Assembly (NCBI GenBank): GCA_020635515.1
Contig: JACJZS010000002.1
Location: forward strand, 496,001-560,000
Origin: Flavobacteriales bacterium
GTDB lineage: Bacteria > Bacteroidota > Bacteroidia > Flavobacteriales > Weeksellaceae
Direction: 5' to 3'
Length of the DNA stretch: 64,000 nt
The notes under the pieces were generated by a model that saw nothing but the letters and a program-made list of their open reading frames with translations, searched no databases and was not told the origin of the DNA. A program made the position numbers and the translations under genes. Position 1 is the stretch's first letter. The number at the start of each line of letters is the position of its first letter. Below are positions 8,298 through 17,540 of the stretch, piece by piece.

Positions 8298-8960
8298 TTA
8301 ACTTCTTTTTTCCAATACCTCATCTACCATTCCGTACTCTTTTGCCTCAGAAGAAGTCATCCAGTAATCTCTATCGGAGTCTTTCATTACCTCTTCAAAT
8401 GATTTTCCTGAATGAGAAGAAATGATTTGATAAAGTTCATCACGAACTTTTAAGGTTTCTTTCACTGCAATTTCCATATCGGATACTTGACCTTGCGTTC
8501 CGCTCATGGGTTGATGAATCATTACACGAGAGTGTTTTAAACAAGAACGCTTACCTGTTTCTCCTGCACACAAAAGAACCGCTGCCATAGATGCCGCTAT
8601 TCCCGTGCAAATAGTTGCTACATCAGGGCGAACAATCTGCATGGTATCGTATATTCCTAATCCCGCATAAACACTTCCGCCTGGAGAATTAATGTAAATT
8701 TGAATATCTTTAGTTGCATCTGCTGATTCCAAGAACAGTAGCTGAGCTTGAATAATATTTGCAATTTGATCATCAACTGCTGTTCCTAAAAAGATTATTC
8801 TATCCATCATTAAACGAGAGAAAACGTCCATTTGAGTAACGTTCATTCTTCTTTCTTCCATAATGTATGGCGTCATAGATGTAATGTAACTATCTACCAA
8901 TCCACTATTTATATTCTTATGCTTGGTAGCATACTTTTTAAATTCTTTTCCGAAATTCAT
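8298..8960 (-). CDS. clpP: ATP-dependent Clp protease proteolytic subunit
   Basis: The 220-residue protein forms the double-heptamer peptidase chamber used with ClpX or ClpA/ClpC. The catalytic triad is visible with the family's exact spacing: Ser124 in GIAASMAAVLL, His149 in VMIHQP and Asp198 in DSDRDYW. The oxyanion-side motif NSPGGSVYAGLGIYDTMQ is intact. Usually clpP is followed by clpX; here it is the last gene of the glyS-thrB-thrC-GT2 unit, 5 bases after the glycosyltransferase, and a terminator follows. Confidence 0.97.
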   Translation of the reverse strand: MNFGKEFKKYATKHKNINSGLVDSYITSMTPYIMEERRMNVTQMDVFSRLMMDRIIFLGTAVDDQIANIIQAQLLFLESADATKDIQIYINSPGGSVYAGLGIYDTMQIVRPDVATICTGIAASMAAVLLCAGETGKRSCLKHSRVMIHQPMSGTQGQVSDMEIAVKETLKVRDELYQIISSHSGKSFEEVMKDSDRDYWMTSSEAKEYGMVDEVLEKRS

Positions 8961-8965
8961 ATGTA

Positions 8966-9775
8966 TTATTTTTTAATTCCAAATTTTGTCCAAGTTAGTT
9001 TTTTTTCTTTTACTTCTTTACGAATTGCAAAATTTCTTTCCCAACTTTCTTTATTTTCGTATCCTCGCGAATGATCAAGATGCATACATATGGTGCTATA
9101 ACGAATTTGTTTCCCTCTAACACTTGCATTTTCTAGTCGTTCTCCTAATTCTCTATCTGGGCCACCATATTGCATTCTTTCATCGTATCCATTTATTTTC
9201 AACAAATCTTCTTTCCAAGCAGATGAATTACAGTTATTAAAAGTAGGATTTGTAGGCGTAAAAAAGTTATATAATTTTTCTTTTCCTTTTGCTCCTAATT
9301 TTAGTTTATTTTTCCAATGAACTTTTTCTATTTTTTCTAACCATTTAACATCAAAACAGTGCTGACTGATTATGTGTTCTTCATTAATGTATTTACTTGT
9401 TTCCATTGGTAATTTACAATATCCTCCCGATAAGAATCGTCCTTTTTCAGCTAATTGTAAATGTTTAGAAACAAAATCATTTCTTGGTATGCAATCTCCA
9501 TCAGAAAATATAATATACTCATGATTTGATTTCACGATTGCGTCATTAAGTATTTTTTGTCTTTGATATCCATTATCTTCATGCCATACATGAATTAAAT
9601 CTACAGGAAAATCTTTTTGGTATTTTTGAATTAATCTCTGAGTTTCTTCTCGCGAACCATCATCAGCTATAATCAGTTCAAAATTAGATGTGTCTTGAAC
9701 TTTATATCCTATCAAAACTTTTTCTAACCAATCTGGTTTGTTGTATGTACTTACAATTACAGATGCTTTTAACAT
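8966..9775 (-). CDS. Family 2 glycosyltransferase with galactosyltransferase-like C-terminus
   Basis: A 269-residue cytoplasmic GT-A enzyme. It starts MLKASVIVSTYNKPDWLEKVL and has the nucleotide-binding ADDGSREETQ, the metal-binding SDGDCIP (a DXD-type motif), and the segment NGYDERMQYGGPDRELGERL. The last is characteristic of the Glyco_transf_7C region, where Glu/Asp residues contact the acceptor or act as base. Sugar and acceptor cannot be told. It starts 2 bases after the thrC stop and ends 5 bases before clpP, so it is cotranscribed with unrelated housekeeping genes and is probably constitutive. Confidence 0.85.
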   Translation of the reverse strand: MLKASVIVSTYNKPDWLEKVLIGYKVQDTSNFELIIADDGSREETQRLIQKYQKDFPVDLIHVWHEDNGYQRQKILNDAIVKSNHEYIIFSDGDCIPRNDFVSKHLQLAEKGRFLSGGYCKLPMETSKYINEEHIISQHCFDVKWLEKIEKVHWKNKLKLGAKGKEKLYNFFTPTNPTFNNCNSSAWKEDLLKINGYDERMQYGGPDRELGERLENASVRGKQIRYSTICMHLDHSRGYENKESWERNFAIRKEVKEKKLTWTKFGIKK

Positions 9776-9777
9776 AC

Positions 9778-11079
9778 TTATTTATTTAATAAAAATGCTT
9801 TTAAATCCTCATAGGATTTTGCTTTTACACTCACTTTCTTCTTATCTATAATTTCTGCAATTTTATGAGGTATTTCTACTTTTAAATTCAATGTGCTCTC
9901 TACCACATCTATAAATTTACACGGATGTGCTGTTTCTAAAAATACTCCTACTTCGCTATTAGTTTTTTCTTCGGATTTATACTTTTCTAATCCTAAATAA
10001 CCAACTGCTCCATGAGGATCAGCAATATAGTCGTATTCATTATACAATTCTTTCATTGCTTCTTTGGTTTGAGCGTCTGTAAACGAATATGATTTTAATC
10101 CTTGTTTTAAATCAGAAAAGCTTTGTTCAAATAATTCTTTTATACGAATAAAATTACTTGGATTCCCTACATCCATTGCATTAGAAATGGTAGGTTTTGA
10201 GTTTCTAAGTTCGTAATTACCTGTATTTAAATAATTAGGAACGGTATCGTTTATGTTTGTAGAAGCTATAAACTGTTTGATTGGTAATCCCATTTTCTGA
10301 GCTAACATTCCTGCACAAATATTTCCAAAATTCCCACTAGGAACGGAAACAACCAGTTCTTTACCTAAATGCTTCAACTGTTTATACGCAAAAAAGTAAT
10401 AAAACATTTGTGGCAACCAACGAGCTATATTGATAGAATTTGCTGAAGTTAAGTTTAATTCTCTAAAATCTTCATCTAAAAATGCTATTTTTACCATATC
10501 TTGGCAATCATCAAAAACACCATCTATCTCCAATGCATTTATATTTTGTCCTAATGTAGTAAGTTGTTTTTCCTGAATATCACTTACTTTTCCACTCGGA
10601 TATAGAATCACTACCTGCACGCCTTCTACACCTAAAAATCCACTTGCTACTGCTCCACCAGTATCTCCTGAAGTTGCTACTAAAACTGTACTATGCGAGG
10701 ACTTGTCTATATGGTTAAAATATCCTAGACATCTTGCCATAAAGTAAGCACCTACATCTTTAAACGCCATTGTTGGCCCATGAAACAATTCCAAACTGTA
10801 TGTAGTTTCATTCACTTTAATCGTAGGAAAATCAAAACTTAAAGTTTCTGCAATAATCTCTTTTAATTTTTCATCAGGAATTTCATTTTCTATGAAAGGT
10901 TTGATTACTTTAAACGCAATTTCTTGATTAGAATAATTTTCTATCTTTTCAAAAAAATCATGTTCTAACTGTGGTATATTTTCAGGAAAATACAATCCTT
11001 TATCAGGAGCAATTCCGTTTATAACTGCTTGTTTAAAACTTGTTTTTGGTGATTTATGATTTAAACTGAAATACTTCAT
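9778..11079 (-). CDS. thrC: Threonine synthase
   Basis: The 433-residue PLP enzyme converts O-phosphohomoserine to threonine. The N-terminal MKYFSLNHKSPKTSFKQAV matches the YKSTRG-type start of the family. Lys107 in GPTMAFKDVG binds PLP, and ATSGDTGGAVASGF is the phosphate/PLP-binding segment. Length and domain order match the bacterial class I enzyme. It lies 26 bases after thrB and 2 bases before the glycosyltransferase, so threonine synthesis is encoded as thrB-thrC without the bifunctional thrA, which must be elsewhere. Confidence 0.96.
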   Translation of the reverse strand: MKYFSLNHKSPKTSFKQAVINGIAPDKGLYFPENIPQLEHDFFEKIENYSNQEIAFKVIKPFIENEIPDEKLKEIIAETLSFDFPTIKVNETTYSLELFHGPTMAFKDVGAYFMARCLGYFNHIDKSSHSTVLVATSGDTGGAVASGFLGVEGVQVVILYPSGKVSDIQEKQLTTLGQNINALEIDGVFDDCQDMVKIAFLDEDFRELNLTSANSINIARWLPQMFYYFFAYKQLKHLGKELVVSVPSGNFGNICAGMLAQKMGLPIKQFIASTNINDTVPNYLNTGNYELRNSKPTISNAMDVGNPSNFIRIKELFEQSFSDLKQGLKSYSFTDAQTKEAMKELYNEYDYIADPHGAVGYLGLEKYKSEEKTNSEVGVFLETAHPCKFIDVVESTLNLKVEIPHKIAEIIDKKKVSVKAKSYEDLKAFLLNK

Positions 11080-11105
11080 CTGATGATTAACTTAAATATA
11101 ATTTA

Positions 11106-12026
11106 TTATAAAATTTTAATTCCTTCCTCATTGATTTTCGTGACATAAATATCATACGAAATCCCTACATTTTTGTAGAATTCATTCCAAGATTCTTTTA
11201 CTTTTTCAGCATTTTCTTTACCTTGATTCAAGGCAAATACAGACGGACCTGAACCAGAGATTCCTCCTCCTAATCCTCCTGATTTTTTAGCCAAATCAAT
11301 TAAATCTTTAAATTTTGGAATTAAAATGCTTCTAATTGGCTCTACAACTACATCTTCTAAAGAACGTGCAATCAACTCATAATCATTTGTATACATTCCA
11401 CTAACAAAAGCTCCTACATTTCCCCATTGCTGAATAGCGTTTTTTAACGTCACTGTTGGTTTGAGTATCTTTCTAGCATCTTTGGTTTTTACTTCTATAT
11501 GCGGGTGTATAATGGTAGCATATAACTCACTTGGAACAGGTATTTTTAATACATCAAGCGGAGTATAACTCCTAATTAAGGTACAACCACCTAACAGTAC
11601 TGGAGCTACATTATCTGCATGCAAAGAACCACTTGCCAGTTCCTCTCCTTTCATAGCATAAGGAACCAATTCTTGTAATGAATATGGTCTTCCCAAAATT
11701 TCATTTACACCAAAAGCCGAACCCGATGCACTTGCAGAACTACTACCTATTCCACTTCCCGCTTTTATTTTTTTATATATTTCTATTTCTATTCCAAAAT
11801 CCACTTCCACAGAGTCGTATACTGCTTGTGCAGAAACTCCTGCTACATTTTTATTGGTTTCGTATGGAAGTTCCGCTCCTTCTATTTTTGTAATAAAAAT
11901 TCCTTTTTTCTGTGTTTTTCTGAAAATCATTTCATCTCCCACAGAATCTAAACATAAACCTAGTACATCAAATCCACAAGAAACATTAGCAATAGACGCA
12001 GGCGAAAATATTTTTATTTCGTTCAT
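11106..12026 (-). CDS. thrB: Homoserine kinase
   Basis: A 306-residue GHMP kinase that phosphorylates homoserine to feed ThrC. The N-terminus EIKIFSPASIANVSCGFDVLG is the usual ThrB start, and the ATP-binding loop KAGSGIGSSSASASGSAFG lies near residue 87-105. The third GHMP motif GLGGGISGSGPSVFAL is near residue 250. It starts 18 bases after the glyS stop and continues into thrC, which fits joint expression. Confidence 0.96.
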   Translation of the reverse strand: MNEIKIFSPASIANVSCGFDVLGLCLDSVGDEMIFRKTQKKGIFITKIEGAELPYETNKNVAGVSAQAVYDSVEVDFGIEIEIYKKIKAGSGIGSSSASASGSAFGVNEILGRPYSLQELVPYAMKGEELASGSLHADNVAPVLLGGCTLIRSYTPLDVLKIPVPSELYATIIHPHIEVKTKDARKILKPTVTLKNAIQQWGNVGAFVSGMYTNDYELIARSLEDVVVEPIRSILIPKFKDLIDLAKKSGGLGGGISGSGPSVFALNQGKENAEKVKESWNEFYKNVGISYDIYVTKINEEGIKIL

Positions 12027-12044
12027 CTGTAAATATTAGATTTT

Positions 12045-13607
12045 TTATGCAAGCAAATCTTTTATATGATTCCTCAATAACAAATACTTCATATTTGCTT
12101 TTTCGTCAATAATTTTGGTAAGTACATCTAAACTCACTCTTTCTTGTTCCATAGAATCTCTATAACGTATGGTTACCGAATTATCTTCTAACGAATCATG
12201 ATCTATAGTTATACAAAAAGGAGTTCCTATAGCATCTTGTCTTCTGTATCTTTTCCCTATAGAATCTTTTTCTTCGTAGATTACGTTATAATCAATTTTT
12301 AAATCGTTGTATATTTTTTCTGCAAATTCTGCTAAACCATCTTTTTTAACTAGTGGTAAAATTGCTACTTTATACGGAGCAAGTGATGGAGGTAACGAAA
12401 GCACAGTACGTGTTGTTCCATCTTGTAACTCTTCTTCTTTTAAGCAATTAGAAAGGATTGCTAAAAACAATCTATCTAAGCCAATAGAGGTTTCTACTAC
12501 ATAAGGAATATAACTTTCTTGTTTCTCGTTATCATAATACTGTAATTTTTTTCCCGAATATTTTTCATGTGCACTCAAATCAAAATCAGTACGAGAATGA
12601 ATTCCTTCTAATTCTTTAAATCCAAATGGAAATTTAAATTCAATATCACAAGCAGCGTTTGCATAATGAGCCAAATTATCGTGATCATGAAATCTATAAT
12701 TTTCTTCACCTAATCCCAACGCATGATGCCATGCCAATCGTCTTGCTTTCCATAGTTCATAAAATTCTAATTCTTTGCCTGGAGGAACAAAATATTGCAT
12801 TTCCATTTGTTCGAATTCTCTCATTCGAAAAATAAACTGACGAGCAACAATCTCATTTCTAAATGCTTTTCCTATTTGTGCTATTCCAAAAGGAATTTTT
12901 TTTCTTCCTGTTTTTTGAACATTTAAATAATTTACAAAAATACCTTGTGCTGTTTCTGGTCTTAAGTATAAATCGGTAGCTGTATCTGCAGTAGAACCTA
13001 ACTTAGTAGAAAACATCAAATTAAACTGACGTACTTCTGTCCAGTTTTTAGAGCCAGTAACAGGATCAGCAATTCCCAATTCTTCAATTAATTTTTTAAC
13101 ATCTTCTAAATCATTACTTTCAAGAGATTTAGACATTCTTTTTATGATGGTATCTATTTCCTCAGTATACTTAATTACTCTTGGATTGGTTTCTCTGAAT
13201 TGGTTTTCATCAAAGGCATCTCCAAATCTTTTTTTTGCTTTTTCTACTTCTTTGTTTGCCTTTTCTTCTAGTTTGGCACAATAATCCTCGATAAGCACAT
13301 CTGCTCGGTATCTTTTTTTTGAATCCTTATTATCTATAAGAGGATCGTTAAAAGCATCTACGTGTCCTGAAGCTTTCCAAATAGTTGGGTGCATAAAAAT
13401 TGCAGAATCAATTCCTACAATATCCTCATGCAATTGCACCATTGATTTCCACCAATACTGTTTTAGATTATTTTTTAATTCTGCTCCATTTTGACCATAA
13501 TCATAAATAGCAGAAAGTCCATCGTAGATTTCACTTGATTGAAAAATAAAACCGTACTCTTTTGCGTGAGAAATTACCTTTTTGAAAATATCTTCGTGAT
13601 TCGCCAT
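12045..13607 (-). CDS. glyS: Glycine--tRNA ligase (dimeric class II type)
   Basis: The 520-residue protein starts MANHEDIFKKVISHAKEYGF and contains the class II motifs. Motif 2 is seen as FRNEIVARQFIFRMREFEQMEMQYF and motif 3 as GLDRLFLAIL, with the glycine-specific RPETAQGIFVNY segment before motif 2. The C-terminal anticodon-binding domain (APYKVAILPL) completes it. This is the alpha2 type with one polypeptide, not the alpha2beta2 GlyQS type. It is the first gene of a five-gene minus-strand unit. Confidence 0.96.
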   Translation of the reverse strand: MANHEDIFKKVISHAKEYGFIFQSSEIYDGLSAIYDYGQNGAELKNNLKQYWWKSMVQLHEDIVGIDSAIFMHPTIWKASGHVDAFNDPLIDNKDSKKRYRADVLIEDYCAKLEEKANKEVEKAKKRFGDAFDENQFRETNPRVIKYTEEIDTIIKRMSKSLESNDLEDVKKLIEELGIADPVTGSKNWTEVRQFNLMFSTKLGSTADTATDLYLRPETAQGIFVNYLNVQKTGRKKIPFGIAQIGKAFRNEIVARQFIFRMREFEQMEMQYFVPPGKELEFYELWKARRLAWHHALGLGEENYRFHDHDNLAHYANAACDIEFKFPFGFKELEGIHSRTDFDLSAHEKYSGKKLQYYDNEKQESYIPYVVETSIGLDRLFLAILSNCLKEEELQDGTTRTVLSLPPSLAPYKVAILPLVKKDGLAEFAEKIYNDLKIDYNVIYEEKDSIGKRYRRQDAIGTPFCITIDHDSLEDNSVTIRYRDSMEQERVSLDVLTKIIDEKANMKYLLLRNHIKDLLA

Positions 13608-13631
13608 ATCGTAAAAAACTCTTTTATGGTG

Positions 13632-13639
13632 CGAAAATA
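13632..13639 (-). promoter_or_regulatory. Near-match -7 element for glyS-thrB-thrC-GT2-clpP (TATTTTCG)
   Basis: Seven of eight positions fit TAnnTTTG. It lies 25 bases before the glyS ATG, the usual distance in this window. No other promoter match is seen between the five genes. Confidence 0.35.
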
Positions 13640-13663
13640 CGAAATAATATTAAAAACTTTACT

Positions 13664-14368
13664 TTATAAAATTAAATATGCCGATAACATTCCAAATACA
13701 ATAATTAGTAATTTAATTAAATTAAAACTATGTTTTTTGTTGCTTTCAAAAATAATAAGTGATGATATGTGAAGAAAAACTCCTCCTGCTACTGCTAAAC
13801 TTTCGTTTTGGTATTTCATTAAAAAGTTTTCTCCTACTAAAATACCTAAAGGAGAAGAAATAGAAAAAAGGAAAATTAAAAGCAACGAATAAATTATTTT
13901 TAGGTTTGATTTAAATAAATAATAACTTAACAAAAAAGAAACAGGAAGTTTATGAACAAAAACACCAATTGATAAACTTTCATGTAAGTGGTCGTGCGAA
14001 TGATGTTCTCCTGACGAAATAGGAATTCCTTCTATAAAAGAATGAAGTAACAGTCCAATTAGTAAAGCAAATGGAAAAACCGTTTCTGATTTTTCGTGGT
14101 GGACATGTCCGTGCTCTACTCCACGAGTTAAAAACTCTAAAAAAATCTGAATAATAACTCCCAAAATAATAAATGCTCCTACATCACTTGCTTGGCTCTG
14201 ATAAATATGTGGAAATATTTCATTTAAGGTAATGCTTAACAAAAAACCTCCACTAAATACTAAAAAATAATTAGGAATATTACTTGTTTTTCCTCTAAAC
14301 CAAAAGCCTACAAATGCTCCAATCCATACTGAAAGAATTAAAGCTACTATACTTGTAATATTATCCAT
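13664..14368 (-). CDS. ZIP family metal transporter
   Basis: A 234-residue membrane protein with about eight hydrophobic helices. The His-rich cytoplasmic loop is seen as VEHGHVHHEKSE and again as GEHHSHDHLHES. Helix 4 carries LLLHSFIEGIPI, the HNxPEG-type metal site. In helix 5 the usual HKxPEG is HKLPVS, so the Glu is missing and metal selectivity or transport may differ. Zinc is the most likely substrate. It overlaps the methyltransferase stop by 8 bases and is cotranscribed with it. Confidence 0.88.
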   Translation of the reverse strand: MDNITSIVALILSVWIGAFVGFWFRGKTSNIPNYFLVFSGGFLLSITLNEIFPHIYQSQASDVGAFIILGVIIQIFLEFLTRGVEHGHVHHEKSETVFPFALLIGLLLHSFIEGIPISSGEHHSHDHLHESLSIGVFVHKLPVSFLLSYYLFKSNLKIIYSLLLIFLFSISSPLGILVGENFLMKYQNESLAVAGGVFLHISSLIIFESNKKHSFNLIKLLIIVFGMLSAYLIL

Positions 14369-15089
14369 TCTTTTTTGCTATAAAGATAACTCGGTGAGAA
14401 CTCTCTTGATTAAACTTAGTTAAATCGTAATCGCCAAAAATAGAAACCACATTGAATCCTCTTTGTTGTAATGCTTGTTGTAATTCTTCTTTTTTAAACA
14501 AACGCACACTTTCTTGAAAACTGTGTTTTTTTCCTTCATCATTAAAATCAATATTCTTGATTACTTTTCCTCCTTTAATTTCTTTTGTGATATGAAACTC
14601 AATACCTTCTATAGTTTTGACTTCTTGTTCTGCCAAATTAGCTACCACATAGCTTGAATTCAGATAATCAAAAACAAAAATACCTCCTTTTTTTAACTGC
14701 TTATTTACTGCATCAAAAACTGAAAAGTTTTCTTCGTTTGTTTCAAAGTAGCCAAAACTTGTGAACAGATTAAATATTACATCAAACTCATTAGGAAAAT
14801 AAACTTTCCTCATATCTCCTACTTGAAAATGCAACGTTTTATTTTGGAATTCTTTTGCTTTTCTAATACTATCTTCCGATAAATCAATTCCCACGACATC
14901 ATAACCTAAACCGTTCAGCTCTCTACTGTGGCGACCTTTCCCACATGCTAAATCAAGAAGTTTTGCAGACTTAGGTATCTGCAAATAATCAACAAGATTA
15001 CTCACAAATTTCTTTGCTTCATTCCAATCTCTGTTTTTATAAAGTATATGATAATACTTGGTATCAAACCAACTTTCATACCATGCCAT
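14361..15089 (-). CDS. Class I SAM-dependent methyltransferase
   Basis: The 242-residue protein starts MAWYESWFDTKYYHILYKNRD. It has the SAM-binding motif I LLDLACGKGRHSREL near residue 44, the acidic VVGIDLSEDSIRKAKE at the end of strand 2, and DVIFNLFTSFGYF at motif post-II. This layout is typical of the Methyltransf_25/11 type in Bacteroidota that begins with WY-xx-WFD. The substrate is unknown; small-molecule methylation is likely. It overlaps the downstream ZIP gene. Confidence 0.85.
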   Translation of the reverse strand: MAWYESWFDTKYYHILYKNRDWNEAKKFVSNLVDYLQIPKSAKLLDLACGKGRHSRELNGLGYDVVGIDLSEDSIRKAKEFQNKTLHFQVGDMRKVYFPNEFDVIFNLFTSFGYFETNEENFSVFDAVNKQLKKGGIFVFDYLNSSYVVANLAEQEVKTIEGIEFHITKEIKGGKVIKNIDFNDEGKKHSFQESVRLFKKEELQQALQQRGFNVVSIFGDYDLTKFNQESSHRVIFIAKKNG

Positions 15090-15104
15090 TCAAAAAAATT
15101 TACG

Positions 15105-15112
15105 CAAAAATA
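15105..15112 (-). promoter_or_regulatory. -7 element for methyltransferase-ZIP unit (TATTTTTG)
   Basis: Exact TAnnTTTG match 15 bases before the methyltransferase ATG at 15089. The implied leader is very short, about 8 bases. Confidence 0.5.
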
Positions 15113-15118
15113 ACTATA

Positions 15119-15322
15119 TTATTTATTCTTGCAGGTATTAATTCCAAAAAGAGTGTAAAGTGGACAGAAACCTATTAAAGTTGATAACATAAATACAACA
15201 GCAATAATTAATGCGACAACTCCCAATTTCCCTGTTAGAATATCAAGATAATACATTGCAATTAATGCCAAAGCAACAGTAAGGCGAACTGTTTTATCTG
15301 TTTTTCCCATGTTCTTTTTCAT
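15119..15322 (-). CDS. DUF2892 small inner-membrane protein (YgaP-like)
   Basis: A 67-residue protein with two hydrophobic helices (about residues 13-29 and 33-50) and the family ending GFCPLYTLFGINTCKNK. The second GFCP...TC cysteine pair is typical of DUF2892 proteins, which are related to the membrane part of the rhodanese YgaP. Function is unknown. ATG 15322 and ATG 15310 (MGKTDKTVRL) are both possible starts; the second matches the family's usual beginning more closely. Confidence 0.82.
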   Translation of the reverse strand: MKKNMGKTDKTVRLTVALALIAMYYLDILTGKLGVVALIIAVVFMLSTLIGFCPLYTLFGINTCKNK

Positions 15323-15430
15323 ATTATATGTGTTATAAAGTTACTGTTCGAATTTACAAAAAAAACACTAAATATTAACTAAACTTAAATTTTTTATTAA
15401 TGGAATATTATCTATAAGCGTATTAATTTA

Positions 15431-15438
15431 TATATTTG
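15431..15438 (+). promoter_or_regulatory. -7 element for the two-component pair (TATATTTG)
   Basis: Exact TAnnTTTG match, giving a leader of about 40 bases before the ATG at 15487. Confidence 0.6.
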
Positions 15439-15486
15439 TTAATATTTCATATAGAACGTTATAAATCCTAGATACTATTTAATTTT

Positions 15487-16182
15487 ATGGCAAAATACAA
15501 AGAAAAAGTGAAGCCTGTAAAAATTCTGTTGGTAGATGATGAACCAGATATTTTAGAATTTGTTTCTTACAATCTTAAAAAAGAAAATTTTATAGTTTTT
15601 ACCGCATCTAATGGTGTGGAAGCTATAAAAATTGCAAAAATAGAGAAACCTAATCTAATTATCCTCGATGTGATGATGCCTGAAATGGACGGTATTGAAA
15701 CCTGTGCAGAAATCAGAAATATTGAATCACTAAAACAAACAATTGTTGTATTTCTATCTGCTCGCTCAGAAGAATTTTCTCAATTGGCAGGATACGAAGC
15801 TGGTGGAAATGATTATATCACTAAACCTGTAAAACCAAAAATACTCATTAGTAAAATAAAAGCTTTATTAAAGCTTGGAAATAAAGAAGAAGCGGAATCT
15901 ATAATCCATGTAAAAAATATGGTAATAGATAGGCATTCGTATAAGGTAACCTACAAAAAAGAGGAGTTTAATTTACCAAAAAAAGAGTTTGAGCTTTTGT
16001 CTATGCTTGCTTCCGACACCGAAAAAGTATTTAAACGAGAAGAAATCCTAGAAAAAATTTGGGGAAATGAAGTAATTGTAGGTGGAAGAACCATAGATGT
16101 TCATATACGAAAACTACGAGAAAAATTTGGAGATAAAAAAATATTAACCATAAAAGGTGTCGGTTATAAATTCAACGAATAA
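15487..16182 (+). CDS. OmpR/PhoB-family response regulator
   Basis: The 231-residue protein has an N-terminal receiver domain with DDEPD at 17-21, the phosphorylated Asp61 in IILDVMMPEMDG, Ser/Thr at SARSEE and Lys113 in ITKPVKP. The C-terminal winged helix is seen in LPKKEFELLSMLA, IWGNEV and GRTIDVHIRKLREK, ending GVGYKFNE. It is the DNA-binding partner of the kinase whose start codon shares its stop codon. The pair resembles PhoB/PhoR by sequence style, so phosphate response is possible. The target genes are unknown. Confidence 0.92.
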   Translation: MAKYKEKVKPVKILLVDDEPDILEFVSYNLKKENFIVFTASNGVEAIKIAKIEKPNLIILDVMMPEMDGIETCAEIRNIESLKQTIVVFLSARSEEFSQLAGYEAGGNDYITKPVKPKILISKIKALLKLGNKEEAESIIHVKNMVIDRHSYKVTYKKEEFNLPKKEFELLSMLASDTEKVFKREEILEKIWGNEVIVGGRTIDVHIRKLREKFGDKKILTIKGVGYKFNE

Positions 16183-17216
16183 TGGCTCCTTTTAGAACTA
16201 AATTTAATGCCTTAGTTTTTTCTTTTTTCAATTCATTGCTAATTTTTATATTGGTAATGATTGTATCTTTTGTGTTTTCTAAAAGGATGTATGCTCTTTT
16301 GATTGAAGAAATTATTTTTGTAATTGTGCTATTTTTACTATCTACAATTGCATCGTACTTGCTCATATCTATTGCTTTCCGTAAACAGCTAAAACAAAAC
16401 TTCTCTCAGATAATAGAACACCTCCCTGGGGAAGTAATCGCAAAAGACTATACTCTTTCCAACATTACAGAGTCCATAAATCGATATAAAGAAAATAAAG
16501 AACTCGAAATTTTATTGCTTAAAGATCGAGAAAATTACAGAAAGGAATTTTTTGGTAATGTTGCTCATGAACTCAAAACTCCACTTTTTTCTATGCAAGG
16601 CTTTCTGCTTACACTTATAGAAGGCGGAATGAATGACGAAAGTATACGTTATAGATATTTAGATAGAATAAATAGCTCTTTGGAACGATTAATTTTCATT
16701 ATCAAAGATTTGGATTTACTATCTGAACTCGAAAATAGAAACCTTAAATTAAACATAAAAAACTTTAATCTTACTGCTCTTACTAGAGAAATTATAGATA
16801 TATTAGAATACAAAGCAAAGAAAAATAAAATTAAAGTTGACTTCACTTCTGGAAGTAATAAGGATGTTTTTGCTATAGGAGATGTAGAACGAATAGGACA
16901 AGTACTTACCAACTTAATCGCAAATGGAATTTCCTATGCTGGTGAAGATGCCACCATTTCTGTATCTTTTCAAAACAATGCAAATAAAATAATGGTTTCT
17001 ATAAAGGACAATGGAATAGGTATAAAACCTGAACACTTAGAACGATTATTTGAGCGTTTTTATAGAGTAGATGAGCATAGAAGTAGAAGCCAAGGAGGAA
17101 GTGGACTGGGATTATCAATCGTAAAGAATATTCTTCATGCACACAAAGAAAACATAACCGTACGATCTACATACGGTTACGGAACTGAATTTATTTTCTC
17201 TTTACAAAAAGCATAA
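16182..17216 (+). CDS. Sensor histidine kinase
   Basis: A 344-residue membrane kinase with two N-terminal helices (about residues 10-32 and 42-65) and almost no periplasmic loop. Stimuli are therefore probably sensed in the membrane or through a partner. The H-box is NVAHELKTPLFSM with the phosphorylated His129. The N-box is NLIANGISYA, the G1 box DNGIGI, the F-box ERFYRVDEHRS and the G2 box GGSGLGLSIVK. Absence of a PAS domain and of a large loop separates it from E. coli PhoR. Its ATG begins on the last base of the regulator's TAA, so the two are translationally coupled. Confidence 0.92.
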   Translation: MAPFRTKFNALVFSFFNSLLIFILVMIVSFVFSKRMYALLIEEIIFVIVLFLLSTIASYLLISIAFRKQLKQNFSQIIEHLPGEVIAKDYTLSNITESINRYKENKELEILLLKDRENYRKEFFGNVAHELKTPLFSMQGFLLTLIEGGMNDESIRYRYLDRINSSLERLIFIIKDLDLLSELENRNLKLNIKNFNLTALTREIIDILEYKAKKNKIKVDFTSGSNKDVFAIGDVERIGQVLTNLIANGISYAGEDATISVSFQNNANKIMVSIKDNGIGIKPEHLERLFERFYRVDEHRSRSQGGSGLGLSIVKNILHAHKENITVRSTYGYGTEFIFSLQKA

Positions 17217-17224
17217 TTTCTAAA

Positions 17225-17476
17225 CTATTCTTCTCCTCTTATATCATCTCTCAATAAACTTTTGTGATAATTAATCATAGATAAAAGTTCATTAGCTAAC
17301 TTTAATGCATCTCCTGGAGAGAGTTTTACTTTAGGAAATATGTCGTATGAATTATCAACTACCTTAAAAACAATATCTTGTCCACTTTTCGTGATTTGTA
17401 CATCTTCCTTATGAAGATATACTCGAAGTCCTTTCTTTTCAGGTGTTTCAACGTCTTTATAGTATAATGTATCCAT
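17225..17476 (-). CDS. Small conserved protein of unknown function
   Basis: An 83-residue soluble protein with no signal peptide. It begins MDTLYYKDVETPEKKG and has a predicted beta-rich first half (GLRVYLHKEDVQITKSG) and a helical end (GDALKLANELLSMINYHKSLL). No family is recognised. It has its own -7 promoter match at 17502-17509 and faces the kinase gene tail to tail. Confidence 0.65.
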   Translation of the reverse strand: MDTLYYKDVETPEKKGLRVYLHKEDVQITKSGQDIVFKVVDNSYDIFPKVKLSPGDALKLANELLSMINYHKSLLRDDIRGEE

Positions 17477-17501
17477 AAATTTAAGTTATCTTTATCTAAG
17501 A

Positions 17502-17509
17502 CAAATATA
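17502..17509 (-). promoter_or_regulatory. -7 element for the 83-residue protein (TATATTTG)
   Basis: Exact TAnnTTTG match 25 bases before the ATG at 17476. Confidence 0.55.
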
Positions 17510-17540
17510 AATAATTTTGACTCAATAAAAATAGTTAATT

